Below are positions 51,980 to 60,356 of a DNA stretch of 64,000 bases, piece by piece. The notes beneath the pieces are model-generated. The model was not told the origin of the DNA, did not search any database, and saw nothing but the letters and a program-made list of their open reading frames with translations. Position 1 is the stretch's first letter. Each line of letters opens with the position of its first letter. The position numbers and the translations under genes were made by a program. The DNA lies in assembly GCA_030149365.1 (NCBI GenBank), contig JASBRP010000011.1:124001-188000 (forward strand), written 5' to 3'. The DNA is from Solimonas sp. (lineage in GTDB: Bacteria; Pseudomonadota; Gammaproteobacteria; Nevskiales; Nevskiaceae).

Positions 51980-52008
51980 ATTATCAATGCCTTGTCCCTT
52001 GGAGTCAT
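51980..52008 (-). promoter_or_regulatory. Predicted sigma-70 promoter of AraC paralogue 1
   Basis: On the minus strand, ATGACT-N17-GATAAT with an upstream TT. The -10 area is part of an 18-base block, TGGCC(A/G)CAATTATCA(A/G)TG, also found in the promoter of paralogue 2 with the same spacing to its -35. Confidence 0.55.
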
Positions 52009-52089
52009 CCACAGGGGACGAACGGCGCCTCATGATGGACGAATCAACCAACGCGGCTTGCAAGACCGCGCTTACGAGGAGTGTCCCGC

Positions 52090-53706
52090 GTGTCCCAGAG
52101 TTTCGACTACATCGTCATCGGCGGTGGTTCCGCCGGCTGCGTGCTGGCCAACCGCCTGTCCGCCGACGGCCGTTACCAGGTCTGCCTGCTGGAGGCCGGC
52201 CCGGACGACCGCAACCCGCTGATCCACATGCCGCTGGGCGTGGTGCCGCTGGTGCGCGGCTGGTTTGCCAACTGGAAATTCTGGAGCGAGCCGCAGCCGC
52301 AGCTCGGCGGGCGCCGCACCTACCAGCCGCGCGGCAAGGTGCTGGGCGGCTGCAGCAGCATCAACGCCACGGTCTGCACCCGCGGCCACCGCTGGGACTA
52401 CGACCACTGGGCCGAGCTGGGCTGCAAGGGCTGGTCCTACGACGAGGTGCTGCCGTACTTCCGCAAGTCCGAGAACTACGAGGCGCCGCTGGCCGACCGC
52501 GACCGCCCTTTCCACGGCCAGGGCGGCCCGCTGAACGTGACGGCGCGGCGCTATACCAACCCGGTGAGCGCGGCGATGGTGGAAGCCGCCGTGCAGGCCG
52601 GCCATGCCCACAACGAGGACTTCAACGGCGCCGAGCAGGCCGGCGCGGGGCAGTTCAAGGTGTTCCAGAAGGACGGCCAGCGCTGCAGCAACGCGCGCGC
52701 CTACCTGACGCCGGAGGTCCGCGCCCGCCGCAACCTGCACATCGTTACCGGCGCCCACGTCACCGAGGTTCTGATCGAGAACGGCCGCGCCCTGGGCGTG
52801 AAGCTGCGCCGCGGTTGGCGTGAACAAGAGTTACGTGCGCAGCGTGAAGTGATCCTGTCGGCCGGCGCTTTCCAGTCCCCCCACCTGCTGATGCTGTCCG
52901 GCATCGGTCCGCGTGAGGAGTTGGAGCAGCACGGCATACCGGTGAAGCTGGACCTGCCCGGCGTGGGCAAGAACCTGCAGGACCACCTGGAGGTGATCGT
53001 GGAGAGCACGGCCAAGAGCCGCGTGGGTATCTCCTACCACCCCAGTTCGCTGTGGAGCTCGCTCAAGGCGCTGTTCCAGTATTTCTTCGGCAAGCGCGGC
53101 ATGCTGACCAGCAACGGGCCGGAAGCCGGAGGCTTCTTCAAGTCCTCCCCCGCCGAGCCGATCCCGGACCTGCAGTGGCATTTCGGCCCGTTTCCCAACG
53201 TGTCCCACGGATTCAACCTGGCGCCGATGTTCCAGCGCTACGGCTACATCGCCTACATCTACGACCTGCGCCCGCTCTCGCGCGGCCACGTAGGGCTGCA
53301 CAACGCGGATCCGCTGGCGCCGCCGCGCATCGATCCGAATTACCTGGCCCAGCGGCGTGACGTCGACAGGCTGGTGGCCGGCGTGAAGCTGACGCGCGAG
53401 GTGCTGAAGCAGCGCGCGCTCGATCCTCACCGCGGTGAGGAGCTAGCCCCGGGGCCGGCCGTACAGTCCGACGCCGACATTGCGGCCTGGGTCTGCAAGC
53501 ACGCGGAGACCACCTATCACCCGGTGGGCACCTGCAAGATGGGCGTGGATGAGCTGGCGGTGGTGGATCCGCAACTGCGTGTGCGTGGCGTACAAGGCCT
53601 GCGCGTGGTGGACGCGTCCGTCATGCCGACGCTGATCGGTGCCAACACCAACGCGCCGACGACGATGATTGCGGAGAAGGCGGCGGAGATGATCCTGCGG
53701 CCTTAG
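52090..53706 (+). CDS. GMC-family FAD oxidoreductase (choline dehydrogenase-like)
   Basis: A 538-residue GMC oxidoreductase. The FAD-binding N-terminus IVIGGGSAGCVLANRLS, the GGCSSINATVCTRG loop and the active-site HPVGTCKMG (His) with the late VVDASVMPTLIGANTNAPTTMIAEKAAEMI are clear. Members oxidise primary alcohols, including long-chain alcohols and choline. GTG 52090 has GAGGAG eight bases upstream; the track's GTG 52081 lies inside that site. Divergent from AraC paralogue 1, which suggests local control. Confidence 0.9.
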   Translation: MSQSFDYIVIGGGSAGCVLANRLSADGRYQVCLLEAGPDDRNPLIHMPLGVVPLVRGWFANWKFWSEPQPQLGGRRTYQPRGKVLGGCSSINATVCTRGHRWDYDHWAELGCKGWSYDEVLPYFRKSENYEAPLADRDRPFHGQGGPLNVTARRYTNPVSAAMVEAAVQAGHAHNEDFNGAEQAGAGQFKVFQKDGQRCSNARAYLTPEVRARRNLHIVTGAHVTEVLIENGRALGVKLRRGWREQELRAQREVILSAGAFQSPHLLMLSGIGPREELEQHGIPVKLDLPGVGKNLQDHLEVIVESTAKSRVGISYHPSSLWSSLKALFQYFFGKRGMLTSNGPEAGGFFKSSPAEPIPDLQWHFGPFPNVSHGFNLAPMFQRYGYIAYIYDLRPLSRGHVGLHNADPLAPPRIDPNYLAQRRDVDRLVAGVKLTREVLKQRALDPHRGEELAPGPAVQSDADIAAWVCKHAETTYHPVGTCKMGVDELAVVDPQLRVRGVQGLRVVDASVMPTLIGANTNAPTTMIAEKAAEMILRP

Positions 53707-53745
53707 CGCGGTGTCCATGCCTCAAAGAGGCGAAGGCTTCTTATC

Positions 53746-53823
53746 GTAGGGCGGGAAAGCGAAGCGCATCCCGCCTTTGGAATGGCACCATAGGGGGGCT
53801 TGCGCTGCGCTTTCCCGCCCTAC
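53746..53823. mobile_element. 78-base MITE/REP-like inverted repeat
   Basis: Terminal arms of 23 bases, GTAGGGCGGGAAAGCGAAGC and its complement, match with one mismatch and flank a 32-base centre. No coding capacity. The TAGGGCGGG end resembles units near 49300 and 49917, so all may belong to one family moved in trans. Confidence 0.7.
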
Positions 53824-53849
53824 TTTATTTAAGTATGTGATCGAGAGAT

Positions 53850-53892
53850 GCCATCCATGGCGAGACGGCGTCTCTCGATCCAGCCCCGGGGC
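53850..53892. repeat. Second copy of the CCATCCATGGCGAGAC repeat
   Basis: A 43-base unit with the same two ends as 37807-37850. A perfect ten-base inverted repeat, GATCGAGAGA/TCTCTCGATC (53839-53880), encloses most of it. Confidence 0.65.
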
Positions 53893-54194
53893 GGCCTTCC
53901 TTGGCCGCCCGTGATCTGTCGCAGGCCATGCCATTGAGGCATGGCCAAAGCGCGCCAGATCACCCGTTCGCCCTGAAGTCCTGAGCTTGTCGAAGGATCG
54001 AAGGATGAACCGCTAAAGCCAGCAACTAAACAACTGGCCGATTCGCAAAGCCTCGGCACCCATCGGATGCAGGGACAGAAGCCCCAACTGTCCGATTCTA
54101 TCAACGACCTGTCCCACCCTCGCATTGGATGAGCGGCCGCTCACCGTCACCATGCCAGCGTCGAATACCGACGATGCGTGCCGGGAGACACCGC

Positions 54195-55583
54195 ATGTCC
54201 ATCCTGATCAAGCCCAACGACGCGGCCTGGCTGTTCATGGAGCAGCGCGAGATGCCGACGCACATCGGCTGCCTGGCGATCTTCTCGCTGCCGCCCGATG
54301 CGCCGTCCGACTACCTGCTGCAACTGGCGGCGCGCTTCCGCGCCACGCGCATCTTCGCGCCGCCGTTCAACTACCGCCTGCAGCGCGGCGCCTTGCGCAA
54401 GCTGCTGCCAGCCTGGGAGGAGCTGACGCCGGACCGGATCGACCTGGACTACCACTTCCGCCACTCCGCGCTGCCGCAGCCCGGCGGTGAGCGCGAGTTG
54501 GGCACGCTGATCTCGCGGCTGCATTCCTATCCGCTGGATCGCCGCCGCCCGCTGTGGGAGGTGCACCTGATCGAAGGGTTGGAAAACCGCCGCTTCGCGC
54601 TCTACACCAAGATGCACCACTCGCAGGTGGATGGTGTCGGTGGCTCGCGCATGATCCAGGGCTCCATGACACCCGACCCGCAGGCCCGCAATTGCGCGCC
54701 GCCCTGGGAAGGCCGCCGTGCCGAGGGGGAACGCTCTGCAAGGCCCCAGGCCCCGCCGCTGAAGCAGCTGCTGCGCGAGCAGGTGCAGGCCCTGGTCCCG
54801 GCAGTGAAAACGCTGGTGTCTGCGCCCGCACAGGAGCATGAGGACGAGACGGCTCGTGCCTTCGCGGCGCCGATGACGCCGTTCAACGGCCGCATCCTGG
54901 GCAAGCGCCGCTTTGCCACGCAGCACTACGAGCTGGATCGCATCAAGCGCGTGGCGCGCATCGCCGGCGTGACGCTCAACGACGTGTTCATGGCAATGTG
55001 TTCCGGCGCGCTGCGGCGCTATCTCGGCGAGCTGGGGCAGTTGCCGGAGGTGTCGCTCACGGCCGGCATGCCGGTATCGGTGCGCCCCGCGGGCGACCAG
55101 GCCGTAGGCAATGCCATCAGCTTCATCATGGCCCAGCTGCACACCGAGATCGCCGATCCGCTGGAGCGGCTCAAGGCCTGCCATGCTTCCGCGCAGGCCG
55201 CCAAGCAGCCGCTGCTGCAGTTGCCCAAGGCCGCGATCAACCACTACACCATGATGCTGATGACCCCGCAGATGCTGCAGGTGAGCCTGGGCCTGGGCGG
55301 CTACACGCGGCCGATGTACAACCTGATCATCTCCAACGTGCCGGGCCCCTCGGAGACGCTGTATCTCAACGGCGCCAGGCTGGAGCAGATCTACCCGATC
55401 TCGCTGCTGTTCAACGGCCAGGCCCTGAACATCTCGGTGGTCAGCTACGCCGGCAGCTTCTGCCTGGGCTTCACCGGCTGTCGCGACAGCCTGCCGAAGA
55501 TGCAGAAGATCGCCGTCTACACCGGCGAGGCATTGGAGGAACTGGAGCGCGTGCTGGGGATCGGCGCGGAGCGCGCGGCATGA
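54195..55583 (+). CDS. Wax ester synthase / diacylglycerol acyltransferase (WS/DGAT)
   Basis: A 462-residue WS/DGAT. The N-terminal NDAAWLFMEQREMPTHIG and the active-site MHHSQVDGVGG (HHxxxDG) are clear, as is the C-terminal NVPGPSETLYLNGARLEQIYPIS. It joins acyl-CoA to a fatty alcohol or diacylglycerol to make storage wax or triacylglycerol at the membrane. ATG 54195 has GGGAG; the track's 54129 adds 22 residues. The next SDR overlaps its stop. Confidence 0.9.
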   Translation: MSILIKPNDAAWLFMEQREMPTHIGCLAIFSLPPDAPSDYLLQLAARFRATRIFAPPFNYRLQRGALRKLLPAWEELTPDRIDLDYHFRHSALPQPGGERELGTLISRLHSYPLDRRRPLWEVHLIEGLENRRFALYTKMHHSQVDGVGGSRMIQGSMTPDPQARNCAPPWEGRRAEGERSARPQAPPLKQLLREQVQALVPAVKTLVSAPAQEHEDETARAFAAPMTPFNGRILGKRRFATQHYELDRIKRVARIAGVTLNDVFMAMCSGALRRYLGELGQLPEVSLTAGMPVSVRPAGDQAVGNAISFIMAQLHTEIADPLERLKACHASAQAAKQPLLQLPKAAINHYTMMLMTPQMLQVSLGLGGYTRPMYNLIISNVPGPSETLYLNGARLEQIYPISLLFNGQALNISVVSYAGSFCLGFTGCRDSLPKMQKIAVYTGEALEELERVLGIGAERAA

Positions 55584-56362
55584 GCGGCGGCACTGCGCTG
55601 GTCACCGGCGCCTCGGCCGGCATCGGCCTGGCGCTGGCGGAGGAGTTCGCCGCCAACGGCCACCCGCTGGTGCTGGTGGCGCGCTCGGCAGACCGCCTCA
55701 AGCAGATCGCGGCCGAGCTGGCGGAGCGCCACGGCGTCGCCTGCGACTGGATCGCGGCCGACCTGTCGCAGCCGCAGGCACCGCAGGAGCTGTTCGACGC
55801 CTGCCAGCGCCGCGGCCTGTCGGTGGACATCCTGGTCAACAATGCCGGCGTGCTGTGGGAAGGCGACTTCGACGCTATCGCTCTGGAAAAGCAGCTGAGC
55901 CTGCTGCAGGTGAACGTCGCGGCACCCACGGCGCTGGCGCACCTGTTCCTGCAGCCGATGCTGGCGCGCGGGGCAGGGCGCATCCTCAACATCGCCTCCA
56001 CCTCCGCGTTCAACCCGGTGCCCTCGCTGGCGAGCTACGCGGCCAGCAAGGCCTACCTGATGTCCTGGAGCGAGGCCCTGGCGCTGGAGCTGCGCGGGCG
56101 CGGCATCAGCGTCACCGCGGTCTGCCCCGGCTTCACCGAGACCGCGATGATCGCGCAGGAGGGGCGCAAGCCCATGACCTTGCCGCTGGTGCCCAACCTG
56201 AGCCCGCAGCAGGTGGCGCGCGAGTCCTACGAGGCCTGCATGGCCGGCAAGCCGCTGCGCGTGAACGGCCTGATGAACCGCCTGGCCATCGAGGGCATGC
56301 GCCATCAGCCGCTGTGGCTGCGCCGCGAGCTGGTGGCGCTGATGGAGAAGTGGGGGATCTGA
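55580..56362 (+). CDS. SDR coupled to WS/DGAT (possible fatty acyl/alcohol reductase)
   Basis: A 260-residue SDR with TGASAGIG, NNAGVL, SFNPV serine region and YAASK. Its ATG overlaps the WS/DGAT stop (ATGA), so the two proteins are made together. It is in a frame the ORF track shows only within the longer 54998 line. It resembles SDRs that reduce fatty aldehydes, which would feed alcohol to the WS/DGAT; this is inference from context. Confidence 0.84.
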   Translation: MSGGTALVTGASAGIGLALAEEFAANGHPLVLVARSADRLKQIAAELAERHGVACDWIAADLSQPQAPQELFDACQRRGLSVDILVNNAGVLWEGDFDAIALEKQLSLLQVNVAAPTALAHLFLQPMLARGAGRILNIASTSAFNPVPSLASYAASKAYLMSWSEALALELRGRGISVTAVCPGFTETAMIAQEGRKPMTLPLVPNLSPQQVARESYEACMAGKPLRVNGLMNRLAIEGMRHQPLWLRRELVALMEKWGI

Positions 56363-56430
56363 GTGAGACTACTCACTCACGCAGGTCTTGGGTAAAGTCG
56401 AGTCACGACTTGCCGAGGAATGCCCTGCCC

Positions 56431-56772
56431 ATGCTGCAGTTCCTGTTGATCGTGGGATTGACCATTGGCGTAGGGCATGTGCTGATACGTTTCGGTACGG
56501 CGCGCATGGCCAACCTGCCGGTTCGCAGCGTCTGCCGTGCCTTCATACGAGCGCTTTTCTATGCGCCTACCCTGATGGTTGGTGGGCATGGAGTCGGTCT
56601 GGTGCCGACCATCGTTGCGCTCGTCTATGCCGCTTCATCCGAGGAATTCGGCTTCCAATGGCAAGCCTTGATTCCTGCCTTGGTGGTCTTCGGGAGCTCC
56701 ATCTGGCTCTCCTCCCTCCAGGGGAACATGGAGGAGCCTGGAGAGGTGAAGCAACCGCCGGAGCGTTCCTGA
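56431..56772 (+). CDS. Small membrane protein
   Basis: A 113-residue protein with three or four hydrophobic segments (FLLIVGLTIGVGHVL, FYAPTLMVGGHGVGLVPTIVALVY, ALIPALVVFGSSIWL). No family recognised. GAGGA stands 11 bases before ATG 56431. It lies 68 bases after the SDR on the same strand and is convergent with AraC paralogue 2; the stops are five bases apart. Confidence 0.65.
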   Translation: MLQFLLIVGLTIGVGHVLIRFGTARMANLPVRSVCRAFIRALFYAPTLMVGGHGVGLVPTIVALVYAASSEEFGFQWQALIPALVVFGSSIWLSSLQGNMEEPGEVKQPPERS

Positions 56773-56776
56773 GCCT

Positions 56777-57817
56777 CTAGTCCGCCGCTTCCGTCCCCGG
56801 TCGCTTGAGCTTGCGATACGCCGTGGGTGACATGCCCTTCCAGCGCTTGAAGGCACTGATGAAGGCCGCGGGCTCGGTGTAGCCCAGGCGGCTGGCGATC
56901 TCGGCCAGCTTCATGTGCGCGGACAGCAGCAGTTCTTCCGCCAGCGCCTGGCGCACCTCGTCCACCAGCGCGCGGAAGGTGGTGCCCTCCTCGTCGAGCC
57001 GGCGGCGCAGGCTGCGCGAGGCCATGTGCAGTTCTTCCGCCACGGTTTCCAGCGAGGGCATCTCGCCGGGGTTGCGCAGCAGGCGGTCTCGGATCTGGCC
57101 GGCGAGGCCGGAGCGCACGCTGCGCTTGGCCAGCAACTGGCGGCACTGCTCCTCGCACATGCGCGCCATCATCGGGTTGGCCTGCGGCAGCGGCGCGTCG
57201 AGATCCTTGGCGGCGATCAGGATCGCGTTGAGCGGCGCCTCGAAGCTGGGACGCACGCCGCAGAGCTTGTCGAAGCGCCAGGCGTAATCGGGCCGCGGAA
57301 AGCGGAACTGTGCGCTGCGGCCGGGGAAGCCACCGGGCCGCATCTCCCAGGCGGCATTGGCCCAGGCGGCGAAATCACGCTCCACCAGGAACTGGCGCAG
57401 GTCCTCGGGCACGTCGCTGTCGTCGAGCACGATCAGCAGATCCTTGCCGACGTTCTCCAGGCGGTAGCGTGCGAAGGCGTAGGACAGGTCGAGGTAGCGC
57501 ACCGCGATCTCCGCAGCGCTGCGGAAGTTGGGGCTGCTGATCAGCGCGAATCCCCAGATGCCATAGGCCGAGAGGTGATAGCGCAGGCCAGCATCCAGGC
57601 CCAGGCCCTGGCTCGCCGCCGGCCCCAGGCCGGACAGCAGATTGCGGATCAGTTGCAGCTCCTGCGCGGCGGTGATTTCGGTCGCCGGATTGGAGAGGTC
57701 GGCGGCGTCGATTCCGGTATTGCGCAGGCAGGCCTCCACCGGCAGGCCGCGCTCGGCCCCGAGCCGCGTGAGCAACTGGGCGCTGATGACCGGACGGCGT
57801 ACTTCGGCGACAGGCAT
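56777..57817 (-). CDS. AraC family regulator, paralogue 2
   Basis: A 346-residue AraC regulator matching paralogue 1 through both domains: ISAQLLTRLGAERGLPVEACL, YGIWGFALISSPNFRSAAEIAVRYLDLSYAFARYR and the HTH LAEIASRLGYTEPAAFISAFKRWKGMSPTAYR. ATG 57817 is chosen because the track's 57886 start would translate the shared promoter. Divergent from the SDR-thiolase-fadB-ALDH run, its likely target. Confidence 0.88.
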   Translation of the reverse strand: MPVAEVRRPVISAQLLTRLGAERGLPVEACLRNTGIDAADLSNPATEITAAQELQLIRNLLSGLGPAASQGLGLDAGLRYHLSAYGIWGFALISSPNFRSAAEIAVRYLDLSYAFARYRLENVGKDLLIVLDDSDVPEDLRQFLVERDFAAWANAAWEMRPGGFPGRSAQFRFPRPDYAWRFDKLCGVRPSFEAPLNAILIAAKDLDAPLPQANPMMARMCEEQCRQLLAKRSVRSGLAGQIRDRLLRNPGEMPSLETVAEELHMASRSLRRRLDEEGTTFRALVDEVRQALAEELLLSAHMKLAEIASRLGYTEPAAFISAFKRWKGMSPTAYRKLKRPGTEAAD

Positions 57818-57857
57818 GGATCGGGCTCCGGGAACGGCCAGGCAAGTATTGGCCGCA

Positions 57858-57886
57858 ATTATCAGTGAGTTGGCCGAAAACGTCAT
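57858..57886 (-). promoter_or_regulatory. Predicted sigma-70 promoter of AraC paralogue 2
   Basis: On the minus strand, ATGACG-N17-GATAAT. The block TGGCC(A/G)CAATTATCA(A/G)TG (57850-57867) is shared with paralogue 1 at equal spacing from the -35. Confidence 0.55.
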
Positions 57887-58029
57887 TTTTCTGGTTTCCC
57901 CCTCGCAGAAGCACCTGTGGAGCCTTGCTTGCGGCCTGTCATCTGGCCGAAATCATTAACTGCTTGTCCCCTGGCCTCATTCCCGCAGGTGGCGACGGGC
58001 GGCAGCATTCCCTGCCATGAAAACACAGC

Positions 58030-58060
58030 CCGGCGCCGGAACAGGCGCCGGCTTTTCTTT
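58030..58060 (+). terminator. Intrinsic-terminator-like hairpin in the leader of the SDR operon
   Basis: An eight-base stem CCGGCGCC/GGCGCCGG with a six-base loop, followed by CTTTTCTTT. It lies 17 bases before the SDR ATG at 58077. Since no gene ends just upstream on this strand, it may attenuate the SDR-fadA-fadB operon. Confidence 0.55.
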
Positions 58061-58076
58061 GCCGGGGAGCTTTCCG

Positions 58077-58844
58077 ATGGACATCCAAGACCGCGTCTTC
58101 CTGATCACCGGCGGTGCCTCCGGCCTGGGCGCCGCCACCGCACGCGCGCTCGTTGCCCGCGGCGGCAAGGTGGTGATCGCCGATCTCAACGACAAGCTCG
58201 GCAACGAGCTGGCGCAGGAGCTGGGCGCCGCCGCGCGCTACGCCCGCGTGGACGTGGCCAGCGAGGCCGACGTGCAGCAGGCCGTGGCGCTGGCGCTGGC
58301 CGAATTCGGCGGCCTGCATGGCGCGGTGAACTGCGCCGGCATCGGCGCCGCCGAGAAGGCCCTGGGCAAGGAAGGCCCGCTGGCGCTGGATCGCTTCAAG
58401 CGCATCATCAACGTCAACCTCGTCGGCAGCTTCAACGTGATCCGCCTGGCGGCTCACGCCATGAGCCTGCAGGCGCCCAATGAAGGCGGCGAGCGCGGCG
58501 TGATCATCAACACCGCCTCGGTCGCGGCCTTCGACGGCCAGATCGGCCAGTCCGCCTATTCGGCCTCCAAGGCCGGCGTGGTCGGCATGACGCTGCCGCT
58601 GGCCCGCGAGTTCGCGCGCATCGGCATCCGCGTGATGACCATCGCCCCTGGCATCTTCGAGACGCCGATCCTCGCCGGCCTGTCGCCGGAGGCGCTGGAT
58701 TCGCTCAACAAGTCCGTGCCCTTCCCGCCGCGCCTGGGCCGCCCCAGCGAATTCGCGCAGCTCGCCGTGCAGATCGTGGAGAACCCCATGCTCAACGGCG
58801 AATGCATCCGCCTGGACGGCGCCATCCGCATGGCGCCGCGCTGA
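58077..58844 (+). CDS. 3-hydroxyacyl-CoA dehydrogenase type 2 (HSD10-like SDR)
   Basis: A 255-residue [11 protein letters not shown], then [25 protein letters not shown] and [10 protein letters not shown]. The fit to the type-2 3-hydroxyacyl-CoA dehydrogenase (HSD17B10-like) group is good, an NAD enzyme acting on 3-hydroxyacyl-CoA and some steroids. GGGGAGC precedes ATG 58077. First gene of a beta-oxidation run; thiolase and FadB follow after a repeat-filled gap. Confidence 0.87.
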   Translation: MDIQDRVFLITGGASGLGAATARALVARGGKVVIADLNDKLGNELAQELGAAARYARVDVASEADVQQAVALALAEFGGLHGAVNCAGIGAAEKALGKEGPLALDRFKRIINVNLVGSFNVIRLAAHAMSLQAPNEGGERGVIINTASVAAFDGQIGQSAYSASKAGVVGMTLPLAREFARIGIRVMTIAPGIFETPILAGLSPEALDSLNKSVPFPPRLGRPSEFAQLAVQIVENPMLNGECIRLDGAIRMAPR

Positions 58845-58859
58845 CAACAGACATCGGTT

Positions 58860-58987
58860 CCCTCTCCCGCTTGCGGGAGAGGGTGCCCCGAAAGGGGCGG
58901 GAGAGGGTTTCTGTAACTCGTTCAAGTTCTACAGAAGCCCTCTCCCCAACCCCTCTCCCCAACCCCTCTCCCGCAAGCGGGCGAGGG
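58860..58987. repeat. Palindromic repeats of the CCCTCTCCCGCAAGCGGG family
   Basis: Two to three units of CCTCTCCCGCTTGCGGGAGAGG and CCCTCTCCCGCAAGCGGGCG type, plus tandem CCCCAACCCCTCT, fill the gap between SDR and thiolase. As RNA these fold strongly and could reduce read-through. The family also occurs at 30689. Confidence 0.75.
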
Positions 58988-59026
58988 GCGAAAGCCAAAG
59001 AATTTTTTACTTAACCAGAGAAAACC

Positions 59027-60235
59027 ATGACCGAAGCCTTCATCTACGACCACGTCCGCACCCCCCGCGGCAAGGGCCGCACCGACGGTGCACTGCACGA
59101 GATCACCCCGCTGCAGCTCGGCACCCAGGTGCTCAAGGCCCTGCGTGATCGCAACCAGCTCGACACCTCGCTGGTGGACGACGTGATCATGGGCATCGTC
59201 TCCCCGGTCAGCGAGCAGGGCGCGGTGCTGCCGCGCTCCATGGCGCTCAACGCCGGCTACGCCGAGACCGTGTCCGGCGTGCAGGTCAACCGCTTCTGCG
59301 GCTCGGGCCTGGAAGCCGTGAGCCTGGCCGCCGCGCGCGTCATGTCCGGCATGGCGCCGGCCGTGATCGGTGGCGGCGTGGAGTCGATGTCGCGCGTGGC
59401 GATGGGTTCCGACGGCGGCTCCTGGCCCACCGATCCGTCCTTCGCCCCCACCGTTAACTTCGTGCCGCAGGGCATCAGCGCCGACCTGATTGCCACGCTC
59501 GACGGCTACTCGCGCGAGGACGTGGACAGCTTCGCCGTGGAGAGCCAGCGCCGCGCCGCGCAGGCCTGGGCGGAAGGCCGCTTCAGCCGCTCTATCCTGC
59601 CGGTGCGCGACGTCATCGGCCAGGTTGTTCTGGACCGCGACGAGCACATCCGCGCCGGCACCACCGTGGCGGACCTGGGCAAGCTCAAGGCCTCGTTCGA
59701 GATGCTGGGCCAGCAGGCCGGCTTCGACGCCGTGGCGATCCAGCGCTACCCGCAGGTGGAGTCGATCAACCATGTGCATACCGGCGGCAACTCCAGCGGC
59801 ATCGTCGACGGCTCCTGCGGCATCCTGATCGGTACCAAGGAATTCGGCCAGAAGGCGGGCCTCAAGCCGCGCGCCCGCATCCGCAGCTTCGCCGCCATCG
59901 GCTCCGAGCCCTGCATCATGCTCACCGGCCCCGCCGCCGTGTCGCACAAGGCGCTGAAGCTGGCCGGCATGAAGGTCAGCGACATCGACCTGTGGGAGAT
60001 CAACGAGGCCTTCGCCTCGGTGGCCATGCGCTTCATGCGCGACATGGGCATCTCGCATGACGTGGTCAACGTCAACGGTGGCGCCATCGCCATGGGCCAT
60101 CCGCTGGGCGCCACCGGCGCCATCATCGTCGGCACCGTGCTCGACGAACTCGAGCGCACCGGCAAGTCCACCGCGCTGTGCACGCTCTGCGTCGGCGCCG
60201 GCATGGGCAACGCCGCGATCATCGAGCGCGTGTGA
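59027..60235 (+). CDS. fadA: Acetyl-CoA C-acyltransferase (thiolase), FadA-type
   Basis: A 402-residue thiolase. The nucleophile Cys is in [11 protein letters not shown], the His in [15 protein letters not shown] and the second Cys in [10 protein letters not shown]. It cleaves 3-ketoacyl-CoA with CoA in beta-oxidation. With fadB next it should form the alpha2beta2 multifunctional complex. A long inverted repeat separates them. Confidence 0.93.
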   Translation: MTEAFIYDHVRTPRGKGRTDGALHEITPLQLGTQVLKALRDRNQLDTSLVDDVIMGIVSPVSEQGAVLPRSMALNAGYAETVSGVQVNRFCGSGLEAVSLAAARVMSGMAPAVIGGGVESMSRVAMGSDGGSWPTDPSFAPTVNFVPQGISADLIATLDGYSREDVDSFAVESQRRAAQAWAEGRFSRSILPVRDVIGQVVLDRDEHIRAGTTVADLGKLKASFEMLGQQAGFDAVAIQRYPQVESINHVHTGGNSSGIVDGSCGILIGTKEFGQKAGLKPRARIRSFAAIGSEPCIMLTGPAAVSHKALKLAGMKVSDIDLWEINEAFASVAMRFMRDMGISHDVVNVNGGAIAMGHPLGATGAIIVGTVLDELERTGKSTALCTLCVGAGMGNAAIIERV

Positions 60236-60243
60236 CGCGCTCG

Positions 60244-60352
60244 ATTGGGAATCGACAATCGGGAATGGGGAATCGTAGAAGCCAAGAGGCCTCGCGTTCT
60301 TATTCAAGCCGATTTTGACGATTCCCGATTCCCCATTCCCGATTCCCGGATT
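60244..60352. repeat. GGGAATCG/CGATTCCC inverted repeat between fadA and fadB
   Basis: Units GGGAATCG, GGGAATGGGGAATCG on the left and ATTCCCGATTCCCCATTCCCG on the right match the family at 29836. Four bases separate its end from the fadB ATG, so a folded hairpin could cover its start site. Confidence 0.8.
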
Positions 60353-60356
60353 CAAT

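Larger units (their letters stand above)
53707..54194. other. Repeat cluster between GMC oxidoreductase and WS/DGAT
   Basis: A 488-base gap with no gene and at least three repeat types in a row: a 78-base MITE-like inverted repeat (53746-53823), a second copy of the CCATCCATGGCGAGAC unit (53850-53892) held inside a GATCGAGAGA/TCTCTCGATC hairpin, and a diverged TTCGCCCTGA...TTGTCGAAGG arm (53963-54000). Confidence 0.75.
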
